Shown: positions 7,564 to 16,563 of the stretch, one piece after another | Position numbering within the stretch: position 1 is the stretch's first letter | Layout of the letters: the number at the start of each line of letters is the position of its first letter | Assembly: GCA_017435305.1 (NCBI GenBank) | Contig: JAFSFH010000012.1 | Span: forward strand, 1 to 64,000 | Reading direction: 5' to 3' | Source of the DNA: Clostridia bacterium | GTDB lineage: Bacteria > Bacillota_A > Clostridia > Oscillospirales > Acutalibacteraceae | Length of the DNA: 64,000 bases | The notes under the pieces: generated by a model | Told to the model about the DNA's origin: nothing | The model's input: the letters and a program-made list of their open reading frames with translations, nothing else | The model's database searches: none | Made by a program: the position numbers and the translations under genes

Positions 7564-9000
7564 ATGGATTTGACTCTGTTGGCCGCCGGCTGGCTGCAAA
7601 ACGCTTTCAGCTGGATGTCGGTCATACCGGCAGGCATCTGGTACCTGTTGTTGCTGCTGGTCATCATCATCGTCTGGTTCGTGGCTGTTAAGCGTCCCGT
7701 ATACGAGGCGGTGGCTCTCGGCTTTGTGGTGTTGGTGATCATCTCCGGCAAGTGGGACAGCATCCTGCTCTACATTGACGAAGCACTGAAGACCAATCTG
7801 CTGTATTCGATGGTGGCCTTTGTATCCATGTCCATACTGCTGACCAAAACCAAGGTGGTGGACAAGTGCATCGCCGTCATCCTGTCGCTGATCGGCCGTA
7901 TCCGCGGCGGCGCCGGCTATACTGCCGTCATCGCCTCCGCCTTTATGGGCGCTCTGTCCGGCTCCGGTCCCGGTAACGTGATGGCCACCGGTGCCATTAC
8001 CATCCCCGCTATGAAGCGCTCCGGCTTCCCCGCCCACCTGGCCGCCAACGTTGAGTCCAACGCCAGCTATATGGGCAATATGATCCCCCCCTCCTCCAAC
8101 ATCGTAGCCGCTATGGGCGCCTATGCCGCCTTTGCCGGCACCGAGATCTCCACCGGTCAGTTCTGGATGGTGCTGTGGGGCATCTCCATCTTCTTCATCG
8201 CCCAGCGCCTAATTATGGTATGGGCCTTCTGCAAGCACTATAACGTGCAGCCCATGTCCAAGGACGAGCTGCCTCCCCTCAAGGAGACCCTGAAGAACGG
8301 CTGGACCGGTCTGCTGTTGCCCGTCATCATCCTGACCCCCTTCATCCTGGACTCTGTGTTCAAGGATACCTTCTTCACCGCCCAGCTGGGTGCCGCCGGC
8401 GCCAAGGCGCTGTCCAGTGCCTGCCTGCTGTTCGTGGGTGGCATCTCCGCCATCTACGCTGTGCTGGTGACCAAGGATAAGAGTCAGGTCCGCATCGACC
8501 GCATCGCCAAGATGTTTGCTGACGGCGTTAAGACCATTGCCCCCGCCATCGGCGTGTGTGTGTTCGGCTATATGCTGGGCGAATTGTTCGCCGACCTGCA
8601 GGTGGGCGAGGCTATGGCTCAGCTGGTGGGCAGCTGGAACTTCGGTCAGCTGGGCACCGTGCTGGCGGTGTGTATCATCACCTGCTTCCTGGGTATGGTT
8701 ATCCCCGGCTCCTCTCTGGTGGTCATCTTCGGTACCGTGTTTATTCAGATTCTGGCGGGTGCCGGCTGTGATCCTCTGCTGAGCGCCGCTATGCTGCCCT
8801 GCATCTGCGGTGTGATGTGCGGCATCACCCCGCCCCTGGGTCTGGGTATGTACGCCGGTATGACCCTGGCGGAGTCCGACTTCAATAAAACGTTCAAGAA
8901 CAACCTGTGGTGGGTGGCCGCCCAGTTCATTCTGCAGGTACTCGTTCTGATGGGCTGGCTGCCGATCCTGGGTCTGGGCTGGCCTGCCCTGGGTCTGTAA
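7564..9000 (+). CDS. TRAP-type large permease (DctM-like)
   Basis: A 478-residue membrane protein with roughly 12 hydrophobic segments. The stretch LSGSGPGNVMATGAITIPAM followed by KRSGFPAHLAANVES and MGNMIPPSSN resembles the conserved membrane loop of DctM/TRAP large permeases, and a second half repeat shows VIPGSSLVVIFGTVFIQI. The ATG at 7564 follows AAAGGA by about 10 bases; earlier ATG/TTG codons abut or precede that site. It is followed 13 bases later by a small membrane protein. No solute-binding protein gene is near, which is unusual for TRAP systems. Substrate is probably an organic acid, inferred from family only. Confidence 0.82.
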   Translation: MDLTLLAAGWLQNAFSWMSVIPAGIWYLLLLLVIIIVWFVAVKRPVYEAVALGFVVLVIISGKWDSILLYIDEALKTNLLYSMVAFVSMSILLTKTKVVDKCIAVILSLIGRIRGGAGYTAVIASAFMGALSGSGPGNVMATGAITIPAMKRSGFPAHLAANVESNASYMGNMIPPSSNIVAAMGAYAAFAGTEISTGQFWMVLWGISIFFIAQRLIMVWAFCKHYNVQPMSKDELPPLKETLKNGWTGLLLPVIILTPFILDSVFKDTFFTAQLGAAGAKALSSACLLFVGGISAIYAVLVTKDKSQVRIDRIAKMFADGVKTIAPAIGVCVFGYMLGELFADLQVGEAMAQLVGSWNFGQLGTVLAVCIITCFLGMVIPGSSLVVIFGTVFIQILAGAGCDPLLSAAMLPCICGVMCGITPPLGLGMYAGMTLAESDFNKTFKNNLWWVAAQFILQVLVLMGWLPILGLGWPALGL

Positions 9001-9013
9001 GGAGGTGCCGATT

Positions 9014-9316
9014 ATGAAAAACGTACTGAACAAGATCGTGTCCGTGCTGAAGTTCATCTTCGGCTGGGGCGTTATGCTGAGCCTGTTCGCAGGCGGTCTG
9101 ACCTTCTTCGGCTACCTGGCGGCCATCATCATCGGCGGCGGCGAGGGTGGCACCGGCGCCATGATCTGCGAGGTCATCTCCAAGCAGATCACCCCCGTCA
9201 TCACCTACGTATCCACCTGCTGTGTGCTGTTGGGTCTGCTGACCATGTACCTGTCCGGTGACAAGGCGCTGACCGTTGGCAAAAAAGAATCCTCCAAGCA
9301 CGAGGGTGAGATGTAA
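9014..9316 (+). CDS. Small membrane protein, putative partner of the TRAP permease
   Basis: A 100-residue protein with two or three hydrophobic segments (about residues 15-43 and 60-80) and a charged tail ending in KKESSKHEGEM. The position, 13 bases after the large permease with a GGAGG site 8 bases before the ATG, suggests it takes the place of the DctQ small subunit, although it is shorter than usual DctQ proteins and has no motif I can assign. The operon ends with a strong terminator just after it. Confidence 0.75.
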   Translation: MKNVLNKIVSVLKFIFGWGVMLSLFAGGLTFFGYLAAIIIGGGEGGTGAMICEVISKQITPVITYVSTCCVLLGLLTMYLSGDKALTVGKKESSKHEGEM

Positions 9317-9326
9317 TTGACCTTCC

Positions 9327-9357
9327 AAACCGCCGTCCTTCGGGACGGCGGTTTTTG
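9327..9357 (+). terminator. Intrinsic terminator of the TRAP operon
   Basis: A 12-bp perfect stem AAACCGCCGTCC / GGACGGCGGTTT with a TTCG tetraloop, followed by T5. Confidence 0.95.
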
Positions 9358-9386
9358 TGTATTCTATATAAATATGGTAAAAAGGC

Positions 9387-9415
9387 TTGATTTTTGGTCA
9401 CACGTGTGATATACT
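9387..9415 (+). promoter_or_regulatory. Promoter of the rimP-infB operon
   Basis: TTGATT at 9387-9392 and TATACT at 9410-9415 are separated by 17 bases. The palindrome CACACGTGTG lies in the spacer at 9399-9408. Confidence 0.7.
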
Positions 9416-9439
9416 AACCACAGTGAATAAGTTGAAGGT

Positions 9440-9465
9440 AAAGGAGTGGGGCGACCCGCTCCTTT
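9440..9465 (+). promoter_or_regulatory. rimP leader hairpin
   Basis: AAAGGAGTGGG pairs with CCCGCTCCTTT (one T-G wobble) around GCGA, about 28 bases before the rimP start. A hairpin in this place is commonly seen in front of Firmicute rimP-nusA operons. It also contains a GGAG that the stem would hide. Confidence 0.6.
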
Positions 9466-9492
9466 ATCGTTGTCGGGAAGGAGAGTACATCA

Positions 9493-9984
9493 ATGGCTAA
9501 ACAGAACGCCGCACCCGGCGGCATCGCCGGCGCGGTTGCCCCCCTGGTGGAGCCCATCACCGCATCGCTTCAACTGATGCTGTGGGACATCCGCTTTGTC
9601 AAAGAGGGCGCCACCTGGATATTGCGGGTGGTCATCGACCGCGAGGATGAGCCGGTATCCATCAACGACTGCGTGGCGGTATCCCGCGCGCTCAGCCCCG
9701 TGCTGGACGAGGCGGATCCCATCCCCCAGTCCTATTGCCTGGAGGTCACCTCCCCCGGCGCCGACCGTGAGCTGACCCGCGAGGAGCACTATGCCTACTA
9801 CGAGGGCTATCCGGTGACGCTGAAGCTCTACCGCCCCGACGACAACGGGCAGAAGGAACTGGTCGGTCTGCTGACCGGCTGGGACGACGGCTTCACCATC
9901 GAGACCGAAGAGGGCGAGACCCTCACGCTGGATAAAAAGACGGTGGCCGCTGTCCACGCCATCGACCAGTGGGAAGAAGAATAA
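9493..9984 (+). CDS. rimP: Ribosome maturation factor RimP
   Basis: Binds the 30S subunit during assembly. The 163-residue protein has the family layout: an N-terminal alpha/beta domain with LRVVIDREDEPVSINDCVAV and LEVTSPGADRELT at about residues 37-100, then a C-terminal SH3-like domain. An AAGGAG site precedes the ATG. It opens the conserved rimP-nusA-rnpM-ylxQ-infB operon and is followed 28 bases later by nusA. Confidence 0.95.
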   Translation: MAKQNAAPGGIAGAVAPLVEPITASLQLMLWDIRFVKEGATWILRVVIDREDEPVSINDCVAVSRALSPVLDEADPIPQSYCLEVTSPGADRELTREEHYAYYEGYPVTLKLYRPDDNGQKELVGLLTGWDDGFTIETEEGETLTLDKKTVAAVHAIDQWEEE

Positions 9985-10012
9985 GTCACAATAACTGTGG
10001 AGGTTAATCACT

Positions 10013-11089
10013 ATGACTAAGAAAGACATTGCAGAATTTTTCGACGCGCTGGCTATGCTGGCCAAGGAAAAGGGCATCGAGGTGGACTACCTGCTGGAGC
10101 GCATCAGCGCCGCCATCGTGGTGGCGGTCAAAAAGGACTTCGGCGGTAACGACAACATCTTCGTCACCATGAATCCCGAGACCAGTGAGTTCTCGGTAAT
10201 CATCCGCAAGGAAGTGGTGGACGAGGTGGAGAACCCCGACGAGCAGCTGACCCTGGAGCAGGCCCAGCAGTATAACAAGCGCGCCCGCGTGGGCAAGACC
10301 ATCGACATCAAGCTGGACCCCAAGCACTTCGGTCGCATCGCCGCCCAGTCTGCCAAGCACGTGATCCGTCAGGGCATCCGTGAGGCGGAGAAGAATCAGC
10401 AGGTGATGGAATTCCAGCGCCGCAATCAGGAGCTGGTCACCGTGCAGGTGGTCCGTGTGGATCCCCGCTCCGGTGCCGCCACCGTGCAGGTGGGTAAGGG
10501 CGAGACCGTCCTGCCCAAGAGCGAGCAGATGGAGAGCGACGTGCTCACCGAGGGCAGCCGCGTAAAGGTGTACGTAGTGGGTGTCAAGCAGACCGAAAAG
10601 GGTATGCGCGCTCTGGTATCCCGCACCCACCCCGGTCTGGTGTCCCGCCTGTTTGAGAATGAGGTGCCCGAGATCTTCGACGGCACCGTGGAGATCAAAT
10701 CCATCTGCCGCGAGGCCGGCAGCCGCACCAAGATGGCGGTACTGTCCCACGATGAGAACGTGGACGCCGTAGGCGCCTGCATCGGTCAGCGCGGCACCCG
10801 CGTGGCGGGCATCGTCGACGAGCTGGCCGGCGAGAAAATCGACATCGTGGAATACAGCGAGGATCCCGCCACCTTTATCGCTGCCGCTCTGGCGCCGGCA
10901 AAGGTGCTCAGCGTGGAGCCCGACGCCAACGGCGAAAAGGCCTGCCGCGTCACCGTGCCGGACGCCCAGCTGTCCCTGGCCATCGGCAACGGCGGTCAGA
11001 ACGTCCGCCTGGCGGCCAAGCTGACCGGCTGGAAGATCGACATCCGTCCCGAAAGCGGTTTCTACGGCGAAGACGAGGACGAGGAGTAA
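10013..11089 (+). CDS. nusA: Transcription termination/antitermination factor NusA
   Basis: RNA-polymerase-associated factor controlling pausing, termination and antitermination. The 358-residue protein has the N-terminal polymerase-binding domain, an S1 domain around residues 135-200 (VTVQVVRVDPRSGAATVQVG) and two KH domains (GACIGQRGTRV and LAIGNGGQNVRLAAKLTGW). The C-terminal acidic repeats of proteobacterial NusA are absent, as normal in Firmicutes. Spacing in the operon is tight on both sides. Confidence 0.96.
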   Translation: MTKKDIAEFFDALAMLAKEKGIEVDYLLERISAAIVVAVKKDFGGNDNIFVTMNPETSEFSVIIRKEVVDEVENPDEQLTLEQAQQYNKRARVGKTIDIKLDPKHFGRIAAQSAKHVIRQGIREAEKNQQVMEFQRRNQELVTVQVVRVDPRSGAATVQVGKGETVLPKSEQMESDVLTEGSRVKVYVVGVKQTEKGMRALVSRTHPGLVSRLFENEVPEIFDGTVEIKSICREAGSRTKMAVLSHDENVDAVGACIGQRGTRVAGIVDELAGEKIDIVEYSEDPATFIAAALAPAKVLSVEPDANGEKACRVTVPDAQLSLAIGNGGQNVRLAAKLTGWKIDIRPESGFYGEDEDEE

Positions 11090-11131
11090 TTAAGCATTTA
11101 TACGAATGACAAACCTTGGAGGTGAACGATC

Positions 11132-11404
11132 ATGGCAAAAGAACGAAAGATTCCCCTGCGTAAATGCAGCGGCTGCGGCGAAATGAAACCGAAAAATGAA
11201 TTGGTCCGCGTGGTCCGCAGCCCGGAGGGTGAGCTCTCCATGGACCTGACGGGGCGCAAGCCCGGGCGCGGCGCCTACGTGTGCCGCAGCATCGACTGTC
11301 TGCGCACCGCCCGTAAGCGCAAGGCGCTGGAGCGGTCCTTTGCCTGCGCCATTCCCTCCGAGATCTACGACCGACTGGAACAGGAGATGATGGAGGGTGA
11401 ATAA
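11132..11404 (+). CDS. rnpM: YlxR/RnpM RNA-binding protein (DUF448)
   Basis: A basic 90-residue protein with CSGCGEMKPKNELVRVVR near the N-terminus and GRGAYVC in the middle, the hallmarks of the family. In Bacillus subtilis this protein binds and modulates RNase P. GGAGGTG lies 8 bases before the ATG. The stop overlaps the start of ylxQ by 8 bases, implying translational coupling. Confidence 0.92.
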   Translation: MAKERKIPLRKCSGCGEMKPKNELVRVVRSPEGELSMDLTGRKPGRGAYVCRSIDCLRTARKRKALERSFACAIPSEIYDRLEQEMMEGE

Positions 11405-11726
11405 CAAACTGTGCGGTCTGCTGGGCATCGCCAAGCGGTCCGGACACATCCTCATCGGCTTTGATGCGGTGCGGGCAGCCCTGCTCGCTAAGAGGACGCG
11501 GCTTATATTGTTGGCGTCCGACTGCTCCCCCAAGACGGAGAAGGAACTGCGCTTTGTCGGTCGGGATACGACCTGCCCCATACACACCGTCGAGATAAAC
11601 AAGGACGAAATGGCCGCCGCCCTTGGTCTGCAAAAGCCCGTTGCGGTCACCGCCACCGACGACGACGGTTTCGCTAAAGCAATGCTTAAGCATTGCAACC
11701 ACTTAAAGGAGGACGATGCCCTATGA
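11397..11726 (+). CDS. ylxQ: YlxQ, L7Ae/L30e-like RNA-binding protein
   Basis: A 109-residue member of the L7Ae family, which binds K-turn RNA; start GTG at 11397 with ATGGAGG just ahead. Family features seen are [18 protein letters not shown] near the start and [12 protein letters not shown] in the middle. It overlaps rnpM by 8 bases and its TGA overlaps the infB ATG in an ATGA, so translation of the three genes is coupled. Confidence 0.9.
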   Translation: MNNKLCGLLGIAKRSGHILIGFDAVRAALLAKRTRLILLASDCSPKTEKELRFVGRDTTCPIHTVEINKDEMAAALGLQKPVAVTATDDDGFAKAMLKHCNHLKEDDAL

Positions 11727-14074
11727 TGATTAAATATCGCGTCAGCGATGTCGCCAAGGATTTCGGCGTACAGAGCAAGGAGATCATTGCCATTCTGGCA
11801 GAGCATAACCTGTCCGGTAAAAAGAGTGCCACCGCTCTGGAGGAGCACGAGCTGGACGTTATTTTCGAGCACTACACCCAAAAGCATAATACCGATAACC
11901 TGGATGCCTATTTCGCTACCGCCAACGAGCGGAAGAAAGAGGAGCCCAAGAAGGAAGAGACCGTGGTGGTGATGACCGAGGAGGAGCACGCCGCCAAGAG
12001 TCAGCCCAAGGCTCCCCAGACGGTGGCGGGCAAGCCTGTGCCCCAGCAGAAGAAGCAGGGCAACAAGCAGCAGCCCGCTCCCCAGCCCAAGGCTCCCCAG
12101 GAGCGCCGTACCGTGGACACCCGTAAGCCCCAGCAGATGGCGTCCAATAAGTACGACGAGAAGTTCGATATGATGGCCCAGACCAGCAACCGCGTCCGCG
12201 GTGATGGCGGCGGCATCAAAAAGCAGAAGATCAATCAGAAATCCAAGCAGAACTGGAAGAAGCCCCGCCGCAAGGAGACCGAGGCCGAGCGTCTGAAGCG
12301 CATCGATATGGAGCGCAAGAAAAAGCAGGCCACCATCCAGGTGGGCGACGTCATCACCGTCGGTGAGCTGGCCGCCCGTCTGAAGGCCACCTCCGCCGAG
12401 GTCATCAAGAAGCTGATGCTCATGGGCGTGATGGCTTCCGTCAACCAGGAGATCGACTTCGACACCGCCTATCTGGTGGCGGAGGAATTCCACACCAAGG
12501 TGGAAAAAGAGGTGGTCGTCACCATCGAGGAGCGCATCATCGACGACTCCGAGGACGTGGACGACAACCTGCTGCCCCGTGACCCCGTCGTGGTGGTTAT
12601 GGGTCACGTTGACCACGGTAAGACCTCCATTCTGGACGCCATCCGTAAGACCAACGTCACCTCCGGCGAGGCCGGCGGCATCACCCAGCACATCGGCGCC
12701 TATCGCGTGGATGTGAACGGTCAGAAGATCACCTTCCTGGACACCCCCGGTCACGCCGCCTTTACCTCTATGCGTGCCCGCGGTGCTCAGGCTACCGATA
12801 TTGCCATCCTGGTGGTGGCCGCCGACGACGGCATTATGCCCCAGACCATTGAGGCCATCAACCACGCCAAGGCCGCCGAGGTGCCGATCATTGTCGCCAT
12901 CAATAAGATGGATAAGCCCACCGCCAACCCCGACCGCGTGCTGCAGCAGCTGACCGAGCACGAGATCGTGCCGGAGGAGTGGGGCGGCGACGCCATCTGC
13001 GTGCCGGTGTCCGCTCTGACCGGTGACGGCATCAGCGACCTGCTGGAGAACGTCCTGCTGGTGGCGGAGATGAAGGAGCTCAAGGCGAACCCCGACCGTG
13101 CCGCCAAGGGTGTGGTCATCGAGGCCCGTCTGGACAAGGGCCGCGGTCCCATCGCCACCGTACTGGTGCAGAACGGCACCCTGAAGTCCGGTGACATCAT
13201 CGTGGCCGGTATGGCTGTGGGTCGTGTCCGCGCCATGACCGACGAGAACGGCAAAAAGCTGAACGAGGCCGGCCCCTCCGTGCCCGTGGAGATCATGGGT
13301 CTGTCCGAGGTGCCCGCCTCCGGCGATATCTTCAACGCCGTGTCCGACGAGCGTCTGGCCCGCGAGCTGGTGGAGCAGCGTAAGGACGAGGCCAAGGAGG
13401 AGATGTTCAGCCGCTATCAGAAGGTCACCCTGGATAATCTGTTCGACCAGATGAACGAGGGCGAGCTGAAGACCCTGAAGATCATTGTCAAGGCTGACGT
13501 GCAGGGCTCTGTGGAGGCTGTGACCCAGTCTCTGGAGAAACTGACCAACGAGGAGGTCCGCGTGCGGGTCATCCACGGCGCCGTGGGTGCCGTGTCCGAG
13601 AACGACGTTATGCTGGCCGACGCCTCCAACGCCATCATCGTGGGCTTCAACGTCCGTCCCGATCCTCTGGCGCAGGTGGCCGCCGACAACGCCGGCGTGG
13701 ATATGCGTATGTACCGCGTTATCTACGACGCCATCGAGCAGGTGGAGACCGCCATGAAGGGTATGCTGGCGCCCAAGACCCGCGAGGTCCTGCACGGCCG
13801 TGCCGAGGTCCGTCAGGTGTATCGCATCACCGGCGTGGGTCTGGTTGCCGGCTGCTACATCCTGGATGGCAAGGTATACCGCAACGACCTGCTGCGCATT
13901 GTGCGTGACGGCATCATCATCGGCGACGATAAGATGATCTCTCTGAAGCGCTTTAAGGACGACCAGAAAGAGGTTGCCGCCGGCTACGAGTGCGGTATCG
14001 GTCTGGAGAAATTCACCGACATCCAAGAGGGCGACATCTACGAGACCTATATCATCGAAGAATATAGGGATTAA
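11723..14074 (+). CDS. infB: Translation initiation factor IF-2
   Basis: GTPase that places initiator tRNA on the 30S subunit. The 783-residue protein has an N-terminal IF2N domain ([19 protein letters not shown]), a charged low-complexity linker at about residues 70-200, a second IF2N, then the G domain from about residue 290 with [17 protein letters not shown] and NKMDK, and the C-terminal domains. The ATG at 11723 is used because AAAGGAGG precedes it by 9 bases and it overlaps the ylxQ stop. It is followed by an unusual hairpin array before rbfA. Confidence 0.97.
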   Translation: MMIKYRVSDVAKDFGVQSKEIIAILAEHNLSGKKSATALEEHELDVIFEHYTQKHNTDNLDAYFATANERKKEEPKKEETVVVMTEEEHAAKSQPKAPQTVAGKPVPQQKKQGNKQQPAPQPKAPQERRTVDTRKPQQMASNKYDEKFDMMAQTSNRVRGDGGGIKKQKINQKSKQNWKKPRRKETEAERLKRIDMERKKKQATIQVGDVITVGELAARLKATSAEVIKKLMLMGVMASVNQEIDFDTAYLVAEEFHTKVEKEVVVTIEERIIDDSEDVDDNLLPRDPVVVVMGHVDHGKTSILDAIRKTNVTSGEAGGITQHIGAYRVDVNGQKITFLDTPGHAAFTSMRARGAQATDIAILVVAADDGIMPQTIEAINHAKAAEVPIIVAINKMDKPTANPDRVLQQLTEHEIVPEEWGGDAICVPVSALTGDGISDLLENVLLVAEMKELKANPDRAAKGVVIEARLDKGRGPIATVLVQNGTLKSGDIIVAGMAVGRVRAMTDENGKKLNEAGPSVPVEIMGLSEVPASGDIFNAVSDERLARELVEQRKDEAKEEMFSRYQKVTLDNLFDQMNEGELKTLKIIVKADVQGSVEAVTQSLEKLTNEEVRVRVIHGAVGAVSENDVMLADASNAIIVGFNVRPDPLAQVAADNAGVDMRMYRVIYDAIEQVETAMKGMLAPKTREVLHGRAEVRQVYRITGVGLVAGCYILDGKVYRNDLLRIVRDGIIIGDDKMISLKRFKDDQKEVAAGYECGIGLEKFTDIQEGDIYETYIIEEYRD

Positions 14075-14231
14075 CGTTTGCCGCTGGCAAACGCATCACA
14101 GTTGCCATTAGGCAACGCCATCACGTTCACGATTCAGTGAACGCATCACGTTTGCCGCAGGCAAATGCATCACCCAAGTGATAGGTGATGCGCTCCTGCG
14201 TCGCGTGATGTATGGCTGTCGCCACGTGATG
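14075..14231. repeat. Array of short hairpins punctuated by GCATCAC
   Basis: Between infB and rbfA lie four tandem perfect hairpins: 14075-14093 (CGTTTGCC/GGCAAACG), 14101-14116 (GTTGCC/GGCAAC), 14125-14142 (GTTCAC/GTGAAC) and 14150-14166 (GTTTGCC/GGCAAAT, one T-G). Each is followed by (G)CATCAC. From 14185 the same heptamer appears inverted as GTGATG at 14185, 14205 and 14226, so the array has overall dyad symmetry. GCATCACC at 14167-14174 pairs with GGTGATGC at 14184-14191. No open frame is seen. Confidence 0.85.
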
Positions 14232-14268
14232 ATTGCTACGCAAGTTTCTAATCAAAGGAGGGACAATT

Positions 14269-14625
14269 ATGCCCAACTACCGTATGGACCGTGTAAGCGA
14301 GGATATTATGCGGGAGCTGACCGCTATCCTGCGCACCGTTAAGGATCCCCGCGTATCCGGCAGCCTGCTGAGCATCGTGCGGGTGGACGTCACCCGCGAC
14401 CTGTCCTACGCCACCGTATACGTCAGCTCCATAAACGGCATTGACGCCGCCCGCGAGGCGGTCAAGGGACTCAAATCCGCCGCCGGCTATATGCGCCGCG
14501 AGCTGGGCTATGCCCTGTCCCTGCGCCACACCCCGGAGCTGCGGTTTGTAGCGGACGATTCCATCGAATACAGCGCCGGCATCGCCGCCACCATCAACCG
14601 CATCAAAAAAGAGGAGAACGCCTAA
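14269..14625 (+). CDS. rbfA: Ribosome-binding factor A
   Basis: A 118-residue KH-fold protein that matures the 30S subunit. Visible features are MDRVSEDIMRELTAILR at the N-terminus, SIVRVDVTRDLSYATVYVS in the middle and RHTPELRFVADDSIEYSAG at the end. An AAAGGAGGG site precedes the ATG. Its TAA shares one base with the ATG of the next gene (TAATG), so the two are coupled. Confidence 0.95.
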   Translation: MPNYRMDRVSEDIMRELTAILRTVKDPRVSGSLLSIVRVDVTRDLSYATVYVSSINGIDAAREAVKGLKSAAGYMRRELGYALSLRHTPELRFVADDSIEYSAGIAATINRIKKEENA

Positions 14626-15596
14626 TGACCCAATACATTACCGAGCGGCAGGCCGCCGACCTGTTACAGGCGGCGGACAACGTCCTGCTGTTGGCCCACC
14701 AATACCCCGACGGGGATACCCTGGGCAGCACCTATGCCCTGTGTCTGGCCCTACGGGGTTTGGGCAAGCGGGTGCGGGTGCTGTGCGGCGACCCCATCCC
14801 GGAAAAATACGACTATATGACCAACCATGTGGATATGCCGGACTTTGAGCCGGAGTATATCTGCGCGGTGGACGTGGCGGACCCCAAGCTGTTGGGTCCC
14901 GCACTGCAGACCGCCTACGGCGACCGCGTGGATCTGTGCATCGACCACCACAGCACCAACGTGGGCTACGCCGCCCACTCCTGCGTGGACGGCGGCAGTG
15001 CCGCCGCGGCGATGATCGTTCTGCGCATCCTGCGCCTGCTGGATATCCCGCTGACCCCCGCCATCGCCACCTGCCTGTACACCGGCATCGCCACCGACAC
15101 CGGCTGCTTTAAGTATGCCAATGCCGACGCCGAAGCCCATCGGATGGCCGCCGACTGTATGGAGGCAGGCATCCCCTACGAGATGATCAACCGCGTGAAT
15201 TTCGATATGAAATCCCGCGCCCGCATCGAACTGGAGCGGATGGCTCTGGAGGGGATGGAATTCCACCATCAGGGTCGTGTGGCGATGATGACCATCACCA
15301 ACGAGATGGTGCAGCAGAGCGGCGCCCGTGAGAACGATATGGAGGGTCTGCCCCCCATCCCCCGTCAGATCGAGGGCGTGTGGGTAGGCATCACCCTGCG
15401 GCAGAAAGAGGACGGCAACTATAAAGTGAGCGTCCGCACCGGCACCCACGCCGACGCGGCGGACGTGTGCGTCCTGCTGGGCGGCGGCGGTCATAACCGT
15501 GCCGCCGGCTGCACCATCGAGGGTACGCTGACCGAGGCCAAGGCCGCCGTATTGGCAGCGGTGGAGCAGGCGATCCCCCGCATCATCACCGGCTAA
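14625..15596 (+). CDS. nrnA: DHH-family phosphoesterase, NrnA-like nanoRNase/pAp phosphatase
   Basis: Predicted to degrade very short RNAs and 3'-phosphoadenosine 5'-phosphate. The 323-residue protein has the N-terminal DHH domain with HQYPDGDTLGS, CIDHHSTN and a further metal ligand region YTGIATDTGCF, followed by the DHHA1 domain with GGGGHNRAAGC. The rbfA-nrnA-truB-ribF order is common in Clostridia. Start is fixed by the TAATG overlap with rbfA. Confidence 0.9.
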   Translation: MTQYITERQAADLLQAADNVLLLAHQYPDGDTLGSTYALCLALRGLGKRVRVLCGDPIPEKYDYMTNHVDMPDFEPEYICAVDVADPKLLGPALQTAYGDRVDLCIDHHSTNVGYAAHSCVDGGSAAAAMIVLRILRLLDIPLTPAIATCLYTGIATDTGCFKYANADAEAHRMAADCMEAGIPYEMINRVNFDMKSRARIELERMALEGMEFHHQGRVAMMTITNEMVQQSGARENDMEGLPPIPRQIEGVWVGITLRQKEDGNYKVSVRTGTHADAADVCVLLGGGGHNRAAGCTIEGTLTEAKAAVLAAVEQAIPRIITG

Positions 15597-15668
15597 AACA
15601 ACACTCATTCATCAAAATATGACAGGATCAGCGCTGATGAAAGCGCTTACAGAAAAGGAGGGATTCCC

Positions 15669-16553
15669 ATGGACGGCATATTATGCATTGATAAACCGGA
15701 GGGGATGACCTCCTTTTTGTGTGTGGCGGTGGTACGCCGTCTGCTGGGGGTCAAGAAGATCGGTCACGCCGGCACCCTGGACCCCAACGCCACCGGCGTA
15801 CTGCCCCTGCTGATCGGTCGCGCCACCAAGACGCTGGACCGCCTGCCTGTCCACGACAAGAGCTACACCGCCACCCTGCGCTTCGGCGCCACCAGCGACA
15901 CGCTGGACGTGTGGGGCACCGTCACCGAAACCGGTGTGCCCGCCCCCACCCGCGCGCAGATCGAGGCGGCTCTGCCCGGGTTCCGCGGCGACATCCTGCA
16001 GGTGCCGCCCATGACCTCCGCGCTGAAAAAGGACGGCGTCCGTTTGTACGACCTGGCCCGTCAGGGCATCGAGGTGGAGCGGCAGGCGCGCCCCGTCACC
16101 ATCTATGAACTGGAATTACTGGACTATAACGAAAAAGAGGGTCTGCTGACCCTCCACTGTGCCTGCTCCAAGGGCACCTATATCCGCACCCTCTGCGACG
16201 ATCTGGGACGGGTGCTGGGCTGTGGGGCGGTGATGACCGCTCTGCGCCGTACCGCAGCGGCAGGTTATCCCCTGACCGACTGCATCACTCTGGACGAGGC
16301 AAAGGCGCTGGCAGAAGAGGGGTCGCTGGGCGACCGCATCCTGCCCATTGAAACGGCGCTGTCCGCCTATCCCGCCATCACCGTGTCCGCCCCCCAGGCC
16401 AACCGCTTTTGCCACGGCGGTGCGCTGGATCTGGTGCGCCTGCGGGATACCGTGACAGGTCCCGTGCGGGTATACGACCCCGAGGGGGTCTGCATCGCCC
16501 TGGGTGTGCCCCAGGACGGGCAACTGAAAATGGACTGTTTACTACAACTATAA
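15669..16553 (+). CDS. truB: tRNA pseudouridine-55 synthase
   Basis: Converts U55 to pseudouridine in the tRNA T-loop. The 294-residue protein shows GILCIDKPEGMTS, the catalytic-Asp motif HAGTLDPNATGVLPL and CSKGTYIRTLCDDLG. A GGAGGGA site precedes the ATG. The 72-base gap upstream holds AGCGCT repeats but no gene. ribF follows after 10 bases. Confidence 0.96.
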   Translation: MDGILCIDKPEGMTSFLCVAVVRRLLGVKKIGHAGTLDPNATGVLPLLIGRATKTLDRLPVHDKSYTATLRFGATSDTLDVWGTVTETGVPAPTRAQIEAALPGFRGDILQVPPMTSALKKDGVRLYDLARQGIEVERQARPVTIYELELLDYNEKEGLLTLHCACSKGTYIRTLCDDLGRVLGCGAVMTALRRTAAAGYPLTDCITLDEAKALAEEGSLGDRILPIETALSAYPAITVSAPQANRFCHGGALDLVRLRDTVTGPVRVYDPEGVCIALGVPQDGQLKMDCLLQL

Positions 16554-16563
16554 GAGGAACGCT

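Noticed and set aside
11090..14026. 978-codon minus-strand frame opposite infB
   Set aside because: IF-2 on the plus strand is unmistakable; the antisense translation is a histidine/leucine/glycine-rich shadow.
14075..14231. CRISPR array
   Set aside because: The constant unit is only seven bases and the variable parts are themselves palindromes; no spacer-like unique sequences and no cas genes.
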